Source: Actinocatenispora sp963815125
GTDB lineage: Bacteria; Actinomycetota; Actinomycetes; Mycobacteriales; Micromonosporaceae
Assembly: GCA_963815125.1 (NCBI GenBank)
Contig: CAWFFM010000002.1
Location: forward strand, 744,001 to 808,000
Direction: 5' to 3'
DNA length: 64,000 nt
Positions 34,588 to 43,510 of the stretch are shown in pieces. Numbering within the stretch: the stretch's first letter is position 1; every line of letters starts with the position of its first letter. The notes beneath the pieces were generated by a model. The model was not told where the DNA came from. It made no database searches and saw nothing but the letters and a program-made list of their open reading frames with translations. The position numbers and the translations under genes are program-made.

Positions 34588-36120
34588 ATGGCAGCGATCC
34601 TTTACCGAGGAGGCCGGGTGTACAGCCCGGCCGACCCGAACGCCACCGCCCTGCTCACCGACGGCGAGCGCATCGCCTGGGTGGGCTCCGACTCCGACGC
34701 TCCTGGTATTGCTGACCGCACCGTCGATCTGGACGGTGCGCTGCTGACCCCGGCGTTCGTGGACGCCCACGTGCATTGCACCGATACGGGCCTGGGTCTG
34801 CTGACTCTGGATCTGGGGGGTGTTCGCTCGGCCCGGGAACTGCTGGACTCGGTGTCCAACTATGCGGCCGGGTTGCCGGCCGGTGCGTTGCTGGTCGGGC
34901 AGGGCTGGGATGAGAGCACCTGGTCGGAGCCGGTACTGCCGAGCCCGGAGGAACTGGTGCGGGCCACTGAGGGGCGGCCCACCTACCTGGCGCAGACCAG
35001 TGGGCATTCGGCGTTGTGTACGCCGCAGTTGGTGACCGGTAGCCCGGGTGTGCACGAGTTGCCCGGCTACGACCATGTCAGTGGTTGGCACAAGATCGAT
35101 GCGCATGAGGCGTTGCGGGCTTCGGCGCTGGGTTTGGTGGACACCTCGGCCAGGCTGGCCGCGCAGCGGGCTGCGTTGGCGCGGGCGGCGGCGTCGGGGG
35201 TGGCGTGTGTGCATGAGTGTGGGGGGCCGGCCACCTCCAGTGAGGCTGACTTCACGGGTCTGCTCGCGTTGGCTGCGGAGGGTCCGTGGCCGCAGGTCGT
35301 CGGGTACTGGGGTGAGTTGGGTGCGGCGGGTAAGGCGCGGGAGCTGGGTGCGGCGGGCGCGGCGGGCGACCTGTACGCCGACGGCGCGTTGGGTTCGCAG
35401 GATGCGCATCTGTCGGCCCCGTATGCCGACACCGGGCACTGTGGTCACGCCTATCTGAGTGTCGAGCAGGTCGCCGCGCACATCGTGGAGTGCACCGCGC
35501 ATGGCTTGCAGGGCGGTTTCCATGCCATCGGTGATGCTGCGGTCGCGACGGTGCTCGGTGGGTTCGCTGTGGCTGCGCAGCGGCTGGGGCTGGACCGGAT
35601 CCGGGACGCCAGGCACCGGGTGGAGCATGTGGAGATTCTCGACAAGCATCTGATCGCCGGGCTGGTGGAGTACGGGTTGACGGCGAGTGTGCAGCCGGCG
35701 TTCGACCGGTTGTGGGGTGGTTCGGGGCAGATGTACCAGACCCGGCTGGGGTTGCAGCGCAGCCTGGACAGCAACCCGTTGGCGTCGCTGGCTGGTGTGG
35801 GTGTGCCGTTGGCGTTGGGTTCCGACAGCCCGGTGACGCCGCTGGACCCGTGGGGGTCGGTACGGGATGCGCTGAGTCATCACAATCCGTCGCAGCGGTT
35901 GGCGGTGCGGACCGCGTTCGCCGCGCATACCCGGGGCGGCTGGCGTGCCGCGCGTATCGATCAGAGCGGTTTCCTGGCTCCTGGTGCGCCGGCGACGTTG
36001 GCGGTGTGGGACTGCCCGGCGGGGCTGGCGGAGGGGTTGCCGGATCTGGCTGAGGGAGCGCCGTTGCCGCGCTGTCTGCGTACCGTGCGTGATGGGTTCA
36101 CCATCTTCGAGCAGGACTGA
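34588..36120 (+). CDS. Amidohydrolase of the YtcJ/metal-dependent type
   Basis: The 510-residue product has the amidohydrolase metal motif TPAFVDAHVHCTDTGL (near residue 52), a central GDLYADGALGSQDAHL lysine/glycine strand, then HAIGDAAV, HRVEHVEIL and LGSDSPVTPLDPW with the conserved catalytic Asp. YtcJ-like enzymes hydrolyse N-acyl or related amide bonds, but few substrates are known. It lies between kdd and kamD, where other lysine-fermentation operons often carry kce. It may feed acyl-lysine or lactams into the pathway. That role is inferred from position. Confidence 0.78.
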   Translation: MAAILYRGGRVYSPADPNATALLTDGERIAWVGSDSDAPGIADRTVDLDGALLTPAFVDAHVHCTDTGLGLLTLDLGGVRSARELLDSVSNYAAGLPAGALLVGQGWDESTWSEPVLPSPEELVRATEGRPTYLAQTSGHSALCTPQLVTGSPGVHELPGYDHVSGWHKIDAHEALRASALGLVDTSARLAAQRAALARAAASGVACVHECGGPATSSEADFTGLLALAAEGPWPQVVGYWGELGAAGKARELGAAGAAGDLYADGALGSQDAHLSAPYADTGHCGHAYLSVEQVAAHIVECTAHGLQGGFHAIGDAAVATVLGGFAVAAQRLGLDRIRDARHRVEHVEILDKHLIAGLVEYGLTASVQPAFDRLWGGSGQMYQTRLGLQRSLDSNPLASLAGVGVPLALGSDSPVTPLDPWGSVRDALSHHNPSQRLAVRTAFAAHTRGGWRAARIDQSGFLAPGAPATLAVWDCPAGLAEGLPDLAEGAPLPRCLRTVRDGFTIFEQD

Positions 36121-36137
36121 GTATCAGGAGGATGCAC

Positions 36138-37769
36138 GTGGCAAGCGCGCCGGCCCGTATCGGGGGGACCCGTACCCGTCCCCGCCGCGGGAAACTGGAT
36201 CTTGACCCGGCCCTGGTGCGGCGGGCACGTCAGCTGGCCCGCCGGGCCGGCCGGCCGGTGGTCACGTTGGCCCGTGAGCACACGACCGTGTCGGTGGAGC
36301 GGGCGGTGCTGCGGCTGGCGGGTATCAGCGGCGCCGACCCCGACGGGATCCCCTGGGTCAACCGGCTGGTCGATTCGGTGGTGGCTGATGTCGGGCTGTC
36401 GCACGGGGTGGCGTTGCCGGTGTTTCATGCGCTGACCGCTGAGGGGCTCAGCGCCGGTGGCGTGACCGGTGCCGGGGACGCGGTGACGTTGCTGGCGCAG
36501 AAGGCTGCCGCTGGTTCTGTGCGTTTCACGGTTCCGGAGGGCCGGCATGCCACCGCGGCGCGCAGGTTCGCGCGCCGCGCGACGAATGTCGGGATCCGGC
36601 GGATGGATCAGGCCCGCGCTACCCGCGACCGGCTGGTCGGGCGGCTCGGTGATCCGCCGCAGCGGCCGTGGATCTACTTGATCGTGGCGACGGGCGACAT
36701 CTACGAGGACATTCCGCAGGCGCAGGCCGCGGCGCGGGCTGGGGCGGATGTGATCGCGGTGATCCGTTCCACGGGGCAGTCGTTGCTGGACTATGTGCCG
36801 GAGGGCGCCACCCGTGAGGGGTTCGCCGGAACGTACGCGACGCAGGAGAATTTCCGGCTGATGCGGGCCGCGTTGGACGAGGTGAGTCGGGAGGTCGGCC
36901 GCTACGTGCGGTTGACCAACTACGCGTCGGGGTTGTGCATGCCGGAGATCGCGGCGTTGGCCGGGATGCAGCGGCTGGACATGATGCTCAACGACTCGAT
37001 GTACGGGATCCTGTTTCGTGACATCAACCCGGTCCGTACGTTTGTCGACCAGCGGTTCTCTCGGCAGGTGCACGCTCGCGCCGGGATCATCATCAACACC
37101 GGTGAGGACAACTATCTGACTACCGCGGACGCGGTGGACGAGGCGCACACGGTGACGGTGTCGCAGCTGCTCAACGAGTACTTCGCCAAGGAGGCCGGGC
37201 TGCTGGACGGGCAGTTGGGGCTGGGGCACGCGTTCGAGATCAACCCGCAGGTCCCCGAGTCGTTCCGGTTGGAACTGGCGCATGCGTTGCTGGCCCGGGA
37301 GCTGTTTCCGCGCGCGCCGTTGAAGTGGATGCCACCGACCAAGCACATGACCGGGGACGTGTTCCGCGGCAATCTGCTGGACGGGTTTTTCAACCTGGTC
37401 GGAACGTTGACCGGGCAGAGCATCCTGCTGGTCGGGATGATGACCGAGGCGGTGGTCACGCCGTGGTTGTCGGATCGTGACATCGCGCTGCAGAACGTGC
37501 GGTATGTGCTGGGTGCCTGCGGCGGCCTGCATGAGGATTTCGTGCCGGCGCCCGGCGGGTTCATTCAGAAGCGTGCCGATCAGGTTCTGCACGAGGCGGT
37601 CACGTTGCTGGAACGTATCGGTGACCAGGGGTTGTTGGAGGCCATCGGCGAGGGCACGTTCGGGATCATGAAACGCCCGCCGACCGGCGGTAAGGGCCTG
37701 TCGGGTGTGGCGGGCAAGAGCGAGGACTACTACAACCCGGCGACCGACATTCTGGAGGCGCGGCCGTGA
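36138..37769 (+). CDS. kamD: Lysine 5,6-aminomutase alpha subunit
   Basis: The 543-residue large subunit of the adenosylcobalamin/PLP lysine 5,6-aminomutase carries the TIM barrel. It shows IYLIVATGDIYEDIPQAQAA, DVIAVIRSTGQSLLDYVPEG, NYASGLCMPEIAALAG and LNDSMYGILFRDINPVRT. It moves the terminal amino group of beta-lysine (or lysine) from C6 to C5. The GTG at 36138 is chosen because AGGAGG (36126-36131) ends 6 bases before it. An ATG at 36132 directly abuts that site and cannot use it. It overlaps kamE by 4 bases. Confidence 0.92.
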   Translation: MASAPARIGGTRTRPRRGKLDLDPALVRRARQLARRAGRPVVTLAREHTTVSVERAVLRLAGISGADPDGIPWVNRLVDSVVADVGLSHGVALPVFHALTAEGLSAGGVTGAGDAVTLLAQKAAAGSVRFTVPEGRHATAARRFARRATNVGIRRMDQARATRDRLVGRLGDPPQRPWIYLIVATGDIYEDIPQAQAAARAGADVIAVIRSTGQSLLDYVPEGATREGFAGTYATQENFRLMRAALDEVSREVGRYVRLTNYASGLCMPEIAALAGMQRLDMMLNDSMYGILFRDINPVRTFVDQRFSRQVHARAGIIINTGEDNYLTTADAVDEAHTVTVSQLLNEYFAKEAGLLDGQLGLGHAFEINPQVPESFRLELAHALLARELFPRAPLKWMPPTKHMTGDVFRGNLLDGFFNLVGTLTGQSILLVGMMTEAVVTPWLSDRDIALQNVRYVLGACGGLHEDFVPAPGGFIQKRADQVLHEAVTLLERIGDQGLLEAIGEGTFGIMKRPPTGGKGLSGVAGKSEDYYNPATDILEARP

Positions 37770-38551
37770 GCGGCTCCCAGCATCACATCATCCGGCCCTA
37801 CGGCGATACGACCGGTGACGGCATGGTCCAGGTGTCGTTCACGCTGCCGATCCCGCATGACAAACGCGCCGAGGGTGCGGCCGCGCAGCTGGCCGCGAAG
37901 ATGGGTATCGACCCGGCGATGGTGGTGCATGCCAGCGCGATGGGTCCGGACTTCACGTTCTTCGTGGTGTACGGGCCGGTGTCGCATCTGGTGGACACCA
38001 GTACCGTGCGGGTCGCTGAACGTGACTACCCGGAGCTGAGTTCCGCCGCGGTCAACCAGGCGATCCGTAAACGGTTGCGCCGTAAGCTCGTTGTGGTCGG
38101 TGCGTGTATCGGCACCGACGCGCACACTGTCGGTATCGACGCGATCCTCAATGTCAAGGGCACGGCGGGGCACAAGGGGCTGGAGTACTACCGGGAGATG
38201 CGGGTGGTCAATCTTGGCGCCCAGGTGGGTGTTCCCGATCTGGTCGACAGGGCCAGGGCTGAGCGGGCGGATGCGGTACTGGTCAGTCAGGTCGTCACCC
38301 AACGCGATGCGCATTTGCACAACGTGCGGGAGGCGGCGGCGGCGTTCCGGGAGGCGTTCCCGGCCGGGAAGCGTCCGCTGCTGATCGCCGGTGGTCCCCG
38401 TTTCGACGAGTTGATGGCCGCGGAGCTGGGCGTGGACCGCATCTTCGGCCGGGGCACCACTCCGGGTGAGGTGGCGAGCTATCTGGTCGACGCGTTGATC
38501 ACCCGCCGTGCCGGTAGCGGTGCGCAGAACCGGGAGTCGGTCGATGTCTGA
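37766..38551 (+). CDS. kamE: Lysine 5,6-aminomutase beta subunit (B12-binding)
   Basis: The 261-residue small subunit has the cobalamin-binding DxHxxG motif in GTDAHTVGIDAIL (base-off/His-on binding), followed by LNVKG. The Lys of LNVKG corresponds to the lysine that forms the resting internal aldimine with PLP. Later come VSQVVTQRDAHLHN and LLIAGGPRFDELMAAELGVD. The GTG start overlaps kamD, consistent with assembly of an alpha2beta2 enzyme. The operon needs coenzyme B12. No B12 genes lie in the window. Confidence 0.93.
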   Translation: MSGSQHHIIRPYGDTTGDGMVQVSFTLPIPHDKRAEGAAAQLAAKMGIDPAMVVHASAMGPDFTFFVVYGPVSHLVDTSTVRVAERDYPELSSAAVNQAIRKRLRRKLVVVGACIGTDAHTVGIDAILNVKGTAGHKGLEYYREMRVVNLGAQVGVPDLVDRARAERADAVLVSQVVTQRDAHLHNVREAAAAFREAFPAGKRPLLIAGGPRFDELMAAELGVDRIFGRGTTPGEVASYLVDALITRRAGSGAQNRESVDV

Positions 38552-38930
38552 GACTGTCACGGTCACCCACCGTCGGTACGTGCCGGCCGGGCACGCGCAT
38601 TACGCCGGGAACCTGGTCGACGGCGCGTACTGTCTCGGATTGTTCGGTGATGTGGCCACTGAGTTGTGTATCCGTACCGACGGCGATGAGGGACTGTTCG
38701 CTTCCTATGACGATGTGCAGTTCCGGGCGCCGGTACGGGCCGGGGATGTGGTGGAGGTGACCGCGACGCTGGTGGCTCGCGGGCGGCGCAGCCGGCGCAT
38801 CGAGTTCCGTGCGGCGGTGATCTGCCGGGGCCGCCCGGACCGTGGTGAGTCGGCGGCGGAACTGCTCGCCGTGCCGGTCGTGGCGGTCACCGCGACCGGC
38901 ACGGTCGTGGTGCCGCCGCCACGGCAGTGA
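38544..38930 (+). CDS. kal: 3-aminobutyryl-CoA ammonia-lyase (hotdog fold)
   Basis: The 128-residue hotdog-fold protein contains RRYVPAGHAHYAGNLVDGAY, the typical Kal N terminus with the catalytic-side His residues, and FASYDDVQFRAPVRAGDVVEV. Kal removes ammonia from L-3-aminobutyryl-CoA to give crotonyl-CoA, the last specific step of lysine fermentation. It overlaps kamE by 8 bases and the next gene by 4 bases. The context strengthens the call, since hotdog proteins are hard to assign alone. Confidence 0.82.
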   Translation: MSETVTVTHRRYVPAGHAHYAGNLVDGAYCLGLFGDVATELCIRTDGDEGLFASYDDVQFRAPVRAGDVVEVTATLVARGRRSRRIEFRAAVICRGRPDRGESAAELLAVPVVAVTATGTVVVPPPRQ

Positions 38931-40333
38931 ACGCGCCGGTCGCCCGGGGCGGTGAGCTCGTGGTGTGCGCCGATGTGGGGTCCACGTACACCAAGGTGCT
39001 GGTCGTGGACCTGGGTACGGGCGCGGTGGTGGCGACCGCCGAACATCGTTCCACTGTGGACACTGATGTGCTGGATGGGTTGGACCGGTGCGTACGCGAC
39101 GTGTCCGGCGAGCTGCCCGGGGCGCAGCTGGGCCGTCAGCTGGTGTGCTCGTCCGCCGGGGGTGGGTTGCGTCTGGCGGTGGTCGGCTACGAACCGCTGG
39201 TCACCGCGGAGGCCGGGCAGCGGGTGGGGCTGTCGGCGGGTGCCCGGGTGGTGCATGTCGCTGCGGGCAGGTTGGATCGTGCCGCGCTCAGCGCGTTGCG
39301 TGCCGCCGCACCCGACGTGGTGCTGCTGGTCGGCGGGACGGACGGCGGGGACGCCGATGTGCTGACCCACAACGCCGCCCGGCTGGCCGGTACCCGGCTG
39401 CGGGTGCCGGTGGTGCTCGCCGGCAACGTCGAGGCCCGCGAGCAGGTGCTGGCGACCCTGTCCGGTGCGGGGGTACCGGTGGTCGGTGCGGACAACGTCC
39501 TTCCCCGCATCGGTGAGCTGCGGCCGGCATCGGCGCGTGCGGCGATCCGGGAGGTGTTCCTGCGGCATGTGATCGGTGGCAAGAAACTGTCCCGCGGTCC
39601 CCGGTTCGCCCGGCTGGTGCGGGGCGCCACCCCGGATGTGGTGCTGGCCGGGGTGGAACTGCTCGCCGACGGGGTCGGGCGGACACCCGGCCATGGTGAG
39701 GTGGTCGTCGTCGACGTGGGTGGCGCCACCACCGACGTGTACTCGGTACTGGTTCCCGACGCTGAGCGGGCCGGGCCACGCCGGGAGGTCGCCGGGACCC
39801 TGTGGCGGTCCCGGACGGTGGAGGGCGATCTCGGTATGCGGTGGAACGCGCCGGGGATCCTCTCCGCGGCCCTCGCCGAGCGGCTGCTGGGCGAGCGGCA
39901 GGCGGCGGCGCTGGCCGATGCCGTACGCGACAGGGTGGCAGATCCGGGGCTGCTGCCCGACACTCCCGCGGAACGTGACGTCGACCTGCTGCTCGCGAAA
40001 CTTGCGGTGACGGTCGCGTTGCGTCGCCATGCCCGCGGTGAACGCCGCGCCGACGGCAGCCGCGGCCGTGGCCGTGACCTTCGGCGGGTGCAGCTGGTCG
40101 TGGCTTCCGGTGGGGTGTTACGCCATGCCGAGCCGGGCGCAGCTGAGGTCCCGTTGGCGGCGGCGTTGGAGGATCACGCGGGTGGCTATCCGCTGCCGCG
40201 TGACGCGCGACGCGGCGTCGACCAGCATTACGTGCTGGCCGCGATGGGATTGCTCGCCGCCGAGTATCCGGAGACCGCTGCCCGGCTCGGCGCACGGTAT
40301 CTGCCCGCGGTTGCCGCCGCGGCGGGGAGGTGA
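38927..40333 (+). CDS. MutL/GlmL-like actin-fold reactivase for the B12 aminomutase
   Basis: The 468-residue product has the ASKHA N-terminal phosphate loop CADVGSTYTKVLVVDLGTG, DVVLLVGGTDGGDADV, VVVVDVGGATTDVYSV, and a C-terminal DQHYVLAAMGLLAAEYPETA. It belongs to the MutL family first seen beside glutamate mutase. Relatives in lysine 5,6-aminomutase operons are thought to exchange damaged cobalamin at the expense of ATP. It is the last gene of the kam operon. The GTG start overlaps the kal stop. Confidence 0.82.
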   Translation: MNAPVARGGELVVCADVGSTYTKVLVVDLGTGAVVATAEHRSTVDTDVLDGLDRCVRDVSGELPGAQLGRQLVCSSAGGGLRLAVVGYEPLVTAEAGQRVGLSAGARVVHVAAGRLDRAALSALRAAAPDVVLLVGGTDGGDADVLTHNAARLAGTRLRVPVVLAGNVEAREQVLATLSGAGVPVVGADNVLPRIGELRPASARAAIREVFLRHVIGGKKLSRGPRFARLVRGATPDVVLAGVELLADGVGRTPGHGEVVVVDVGGATTDVYSVLVPDAERAGPRREVAGTLWRSRTVEGDLGMRWNAPGILSAALAERLLGERQAAALADAVRDRVADPGLLPDTPAERDVDLLLAKLAVTVALRRHARGERRADGSRGRGRDLRRVQLVVASGGVLRHAEPGAAEVPLAAALEDHAGGYPLPRDARRGVDQHYVLAAMGLLAAEYPETAARLGARYLPAVAAAAGR

Positions 40334-40888
40334 GCGGCAATGTCCGACACGCCCAGCTGTCCCGACACGCCGCCGGGGGGTGGATTTTCGTGGTCGGGTG
40401 CCGGCCGATCCGGCGGTCCCGGTTGACAGCGCCGGGGGGCAGGTGCGTACCGTGCAGTTCGTCCTACCTCGGGGGGTGGCTCGGCTTCGCTTCGTCCCTC
40501 CACCGCGGGCAAGTGGTGACAGGTCGCGTCACCACGGCGGCCAGGTTACGTGGGTGGGGGTCGGCGGGGCGGGCGAACCGGTCGCCGTAGCGGTGTGGGC
40601 AGGGGGGTACGCACGGCCAGTAGACAACGGCCACGGATGGGCATCCAGTCCACACCGGGTCGGTCCGAAGGTCGTCTGGAACGTTCTGCGCGCACACCGG
40701 CCGGGAAGGGCCTGGGAGCGCGGGGCGCGGCGTCACGCCGCGCCCCTCTTCCCGTCCGGGTGTGCCTTCGAGGCGCCGGGCGTATCTGATCTGCCGGACA
40801 TTCTGATCTGCCGGACATCGTGGATCTGTAGGGCGGGGCCGGTACGCCGGCTGCGGGGCGCACCCGGACCGTGCGGCACAATCGAGCG
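40334..40888. other. 555-bp intergenic region before lnt
   Basis: I see no gene here. Open frames on both strands are compositional and lack ribosome sites. The only clear structure is an exact 17-base tandem repeat at 40785-40818. The promoter for lnt should lie in the right half. The left part may hold the end of the kam transcript, but I found no strong terminator hairpin. Confidence 0.5.
40785..40818. repeat. Exact 17-bp tandem duplication upstream of lnt
   Basis: TCTGATCTGCCGGACAT occurs twice with no spacer (40785-40801, 40802-40818), 70 bases before the lnt start. A third partial match (GGATCTG) follows at 40822. It could be a replication-slippage duplication or a pair of regulator sites. 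Confidence 0.6.
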
Positions 40889-42517
40889 GTGAGCACCCCC
40901 GACCTCGCCGGTAGCGCTGAAAGCACCGACGGTGTGCCCGTTGCCGTTGCCACTTCGCCAGCCGCGACGGCGCGGGCTGTGCCACTGCCCTGGGCGTTGG
41001 GCGCGGCGGTACTGGCCGGTGTGGCGCTGCTGGTCGCGTTCCCGCCGTACAACCTGTGGTTCTGCGCGCCGCTGGGCGTGGCGTTGCTGGCTGTCGCCAC
41101 GCACCGCAGGCGGGTTCGGGGCGGTCTGCTGCTGGGCGTGCTGAGCGGCCTGGCGCTGTTCGTGCCGCTGCTGAGTTGGACGAGCATCGTGGTCGGGCAG
41201 TGGCCGTGGCCGATCGTGCTGGCCGCGTTCGAGGCCCTGTACGTGGGGCTGCTGGGTGCCGGTGCGGCAGCGGCCAGTCGCCTGGTCGACCGCGCGCGGT
41301 GGGTGTGGCCGGTGCTGACCGCCACCCTGTGGGTGGCCCAGGAAGCGTTGCGGGACCGGGTTCCGTGGGGTGGGTTCCCGTGGGGCCGGTTGGCGTTCAG
41401 TCAGCAGGACGGCCCGCTGGCCGGTCTGGTCGCGTTGGGTGGGGCGCCGTTGCTCACCTTCGGTGTCGCGCTGGCAGGCGGGTTGGTGGCCGCCGCGGTG
41501 TGGCCGGCGCACCGCGCGCCGTTGCCGGCGCGTACGGCGCGCAGCGCGGCGTGGCTGGCCGCCGCGGTGCTGGTCGTCCTCGCCGGACTGGCGGTACCTG
41601 CCGGCCCGCCCGCCGGCCGGGCGGTGACGGTCGCGATCGTGCAGGGCAACGTGCCGCGCCTCGGCTTGGAGTTCAACGCGCAGCGCCGTGCCGTGCTGGA
41701 CAACCATGTCAATGCGACGCTGGCGTTGGCGGCCAGGGTGAGGGCCGGTACCGCCAGCCAGCCTGATGTGGTGGTGTGGCCGGAGAACTCCTCCGACATC
41801 GACCCGCTGCTCAACTATGACGCCTATCAGCGCATTCAACGGGCCGTCGACGCGGTACACGCGCCGATACTTGTCGGCGCGGTCCTCGCCGGGCCCGGTG
41901 AGCACGCCCGCAACGCCGGGATCGTGTGGCGGCCCGGCAGTGGGCCGCAGCAACCGATGTATGTCAAGCAGCACCCGGTGCCCTTCGCCGAGTACATTCC
42001 GTTGCGGTCGCTGGCCCGGCGCGTCACCAGCAAGGTCGACCTGGTCCGGTCGGACTTCCTACCGGGGCACCGGACCGGGGCGCTGGACATGGGGCCGGCC
42101 ACCGTCGGGGATGTGATCTGCTTCGAGGTCGCCTACGACAATCTGGTACGCGACACCGTCACCCACGGCGCGGATCTGATCACCGTGCAGACCAACAACG
42201 CCGACTTCGACACGGCCGAGTCGCGCCAGCAGTTGGCGATGGTGCGGCTACGTGCCCGCGAGCACGGCCGGCCAGCGTTGATGGCCTCCACGGTGGGGGT
42301 GTCGGCTTTCGTCGACGCCGACGGCCAGGTGTACCAGGCGACTCGCTTCGACACGAGGGCGGTGATTGAGCGGCGTGTGCGGTTGGGTACGGGGACGACC
42401 CTGGCCACCCGGCTCGGGGTGATCCCGGAGATCGTGCTGAGTGCCGCTGCGCTGCTCGGCCTGGGTGTCGCGGGCGGGCTACGGTGGACACAGCGCCCGC
42501 CACGCGGGCAGCGGTGA
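40889..42517 (+). CDS. lnt: Apolipoprotein N-acyltransferase
   Basis: The product is about 542 residues, with roughly eight membrane segments in the first 230 residues and a nitrilase domain after it. The catalytic triad is visible as Glu in VVVWPENSS, Lys in YVKQHPVPFAEYIPLR and Cys in DVICFEVAYDN. It adds the third acyl chain to lipoproteins. The GTG at 40889 (STPDLAGSAES) is the likely start. A GTG at 40871 is also in frame, and neither has a strong ribosome site. In several actinomycetes lnt is fused or adjacent to polyprenol-phosphomannose synthase, which is not seen here. fxsA follows. Confidence 0.88.
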   Translation: MSTPDLAGSAESTDGVPVAVATSPAATARAVPLPWALGAAVLAGVALLVAFPPYNLWFCAPLGVALLAVATHRRRVRGGLLLGVLSGLALFVPLLSWTSIVVGQWPWPIVLAAFEALYVGLLGAGAAAASRLVDRARWVWPVLTATLWVAQEALRDRVPWGGFPWGRLAFSQQDGPLAGLVALGGAPLLTFGVALAGGLVAAAVWPAHRAPLPARTARSAAWLAAAVLVVLAGLAVPAGPPAGRAVTVAIVQGNVPRLGLEFNAQRRAVLDNHVNATLALAARVRAGTASQPDVVVWPENSSDIDPLLNYDAYQRIQRAVDAVHAPILVGAVLAGPGEHARNAGIVWRPGSGPQQPMYVKQHPVPFAEYIPLRSLARRVTSKVDLVRSDFLPGHRTGALDMGPATVGDVICFEVAYDNLVRDTVTHGADLITVQTNNADFDTAESRQQLAMVRLRAREHGRPALMASTVGVSAFVDADGQVYQATRFDTRAVIERRVRLGTGTTLATRLGVIPEIVLSAAALLGLGVAGGLRWTQRPPRGQR

Positions 42518-42534
42518 GGGTGGAGGTGGATACG

Positions 42535-43038
42535 GTGCGGCTTGTGGCACTGGCCCTGGTACTGCCGCCGGTGGCGGTGTTGGTGGAGTTCGCGGCGCTG
42601 CTGGGTGTCGCGCAACTGGTCGGTATGGGCTGGGCGTTGCTGTTTCTGCTGGTCACCTCCGTGATCGGGGTTCTGCTGGTACGCCGGGTCGGCGCGCGAG
42701 CGTGGCGGCGGTTCCGTGCCGCGCTCGACGAGGGCCGGGCACCGGGACAGGAGGCCACCGACGGGCTGATCGCGTTGACCGGGGGCCTGCTGATCGCCTT
42801 CCCCGGGTTTCTCACCGACCTGCTGGGTGCGGCGTTGTTCCTTCCCCCGGTGCGTGCCGCGGTCGGCGCGATGGCTCAACGGGCCGCGGGGCGCCGATTG
42901 TCGCCGGAGGTGGTGGGGCAGATGTTCGGGCCCCGCAAGGTACGGGTCCAGCAGCCGCCGGCCGGTGCCGCGCAGCCCGGGACGCCGTTGGAAGGCGAGA
43001 TCGTCGAGCCGGGGCAGCCCTCGGGCCCGCACCGCTGA
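42535..43038 (+). CDS. fxsA: FxsA-family cytoplasmic-membrane protein
   Basis: The 167-residue product has two or three hydrophobic segments (ALALVLPPVAVLVEFAALLG, LLFLLVTSVIGVLLVRRVG, GGLLIAFPGFLTDLLGAALF) and a polar tail. The FPGFLTDLLG motif is typical of FxsA, named for suppressing F-exclusion of phage T7 in E. coli. Its normal role is unclear. The GTG at 42535 was chosen because GGAGGT lies 6 bases upstream and the membrane segment then starts at once, as in relatives. Confidence 0.82.
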   Translation: MRLVALALVLPPVAVLVEFAALLGVAQLVGMGWALLFLLVTSVIGVLLVRRVGARAWRRFRAALDEGRAPGQEATDGLIALTGGLLIAFPGFLTDLLGAALFLPPVRAAVGAMAQRAAGRRLSPEVVGQMFGPRKVRVQQPPAGAAQPGTPLEGEIVEPGQPSGPHR

Positions 43039-43048
43039 CTTGCACAGG

Positions 43049-43091
43049 ACATGCGGGCGGCCACACCGTGAAGGTGTGGCCGCCCGCATGT
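43049..43091. terminator. 19-bp perfect hairpin, bidirectional terminator
   Basis: ACATGCGGGCGGCCACACC (43049-43067) pairs perfectly with GGTGTGGCCGCCCGCATGT (43073-43091) around a GTGAA loop, between the convergent fxsA and rbpA genes. A T/G-rich stretch follows on the plus strand. It should stop transcription from both sides. Confidence 0.85.
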
Positions 43092-43128
43092 CTGTCTGTG
43101 CGTGGCTGTTTCTGTGTGTGGCTGTGAC

Positions 43129-43473
43129 TCAGGCGCTACGACCCCGCCGGTTGCGCAGTTCCTCCAGCCGCTCGGCCAGGATGTCCTCCAACTCACCGAG
43201 GCTGCGACGCTCCAGCAGCATGTCCCAGTGGGTGCGTGGCGGCTTCGCCTTCTTCTGCTCCGGCTCGTCGCCGTCGAGCAGTTTGGCGACCGTGCCGTCG
43301 AACTTGCACTCCCAGGTCATCGGGATCTCGGCGTCCACCGCGAACGGCACGGTGAAACGGTGCCCCCTGGCACAGACGTAGTCACGGTTCTGCCGCGGCG
43401 CCAACTCCGTGTTGCGATCTGACTCGTAGCTGACCGCGCCCAGGCGGCTACCGCGCAACATCCGCTCGCCCAT
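43129..43473 (-). CDS. rbpA: RNA polymerase-binding protein RbpA
   Basis: The 114-residue product contains SRLGAVSYESDRNTELAPRQ, the RbpA core-domain Cys/His pair segment (YVCARGHRFTVPF, then WECKFDG) and the basic and sigma-interacting C-terminal helices (RTHWDMLLERRSLGELEDIL). RbpA binds RNA polymerase and primary sigma factors, stabilises open complexes and influences rifampicin tolerance. It is restricted to actinobacteria. The ATG at 43473 has GGAGGG upstream. A sigma-R-like promoter sits 38-67 bases upstream of it. Confidence 0.95.
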   Translation of the reverse strand: MGERMLRGSRLGAVSYESDRNTELAPRQNRDYVCARGHRFTVPFAVDAEIPMTWECKFDGTVAKLLDGDEPEQKKAKPPRTHWDMLLERRSLGELEDILAERLEELRNRRGRSA

Positions 43474-43510
43474 GGTCGGATCTTCCCTCCGGGTGGTGGC
43501 AATCCTCCGG

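Noticed and set aside
36132..36137. ATG 36132 as the kamD start
   Set aside because: It abuts the AGGAGG sequence with no spacing. GTG 36138 has a 6-base spacing.
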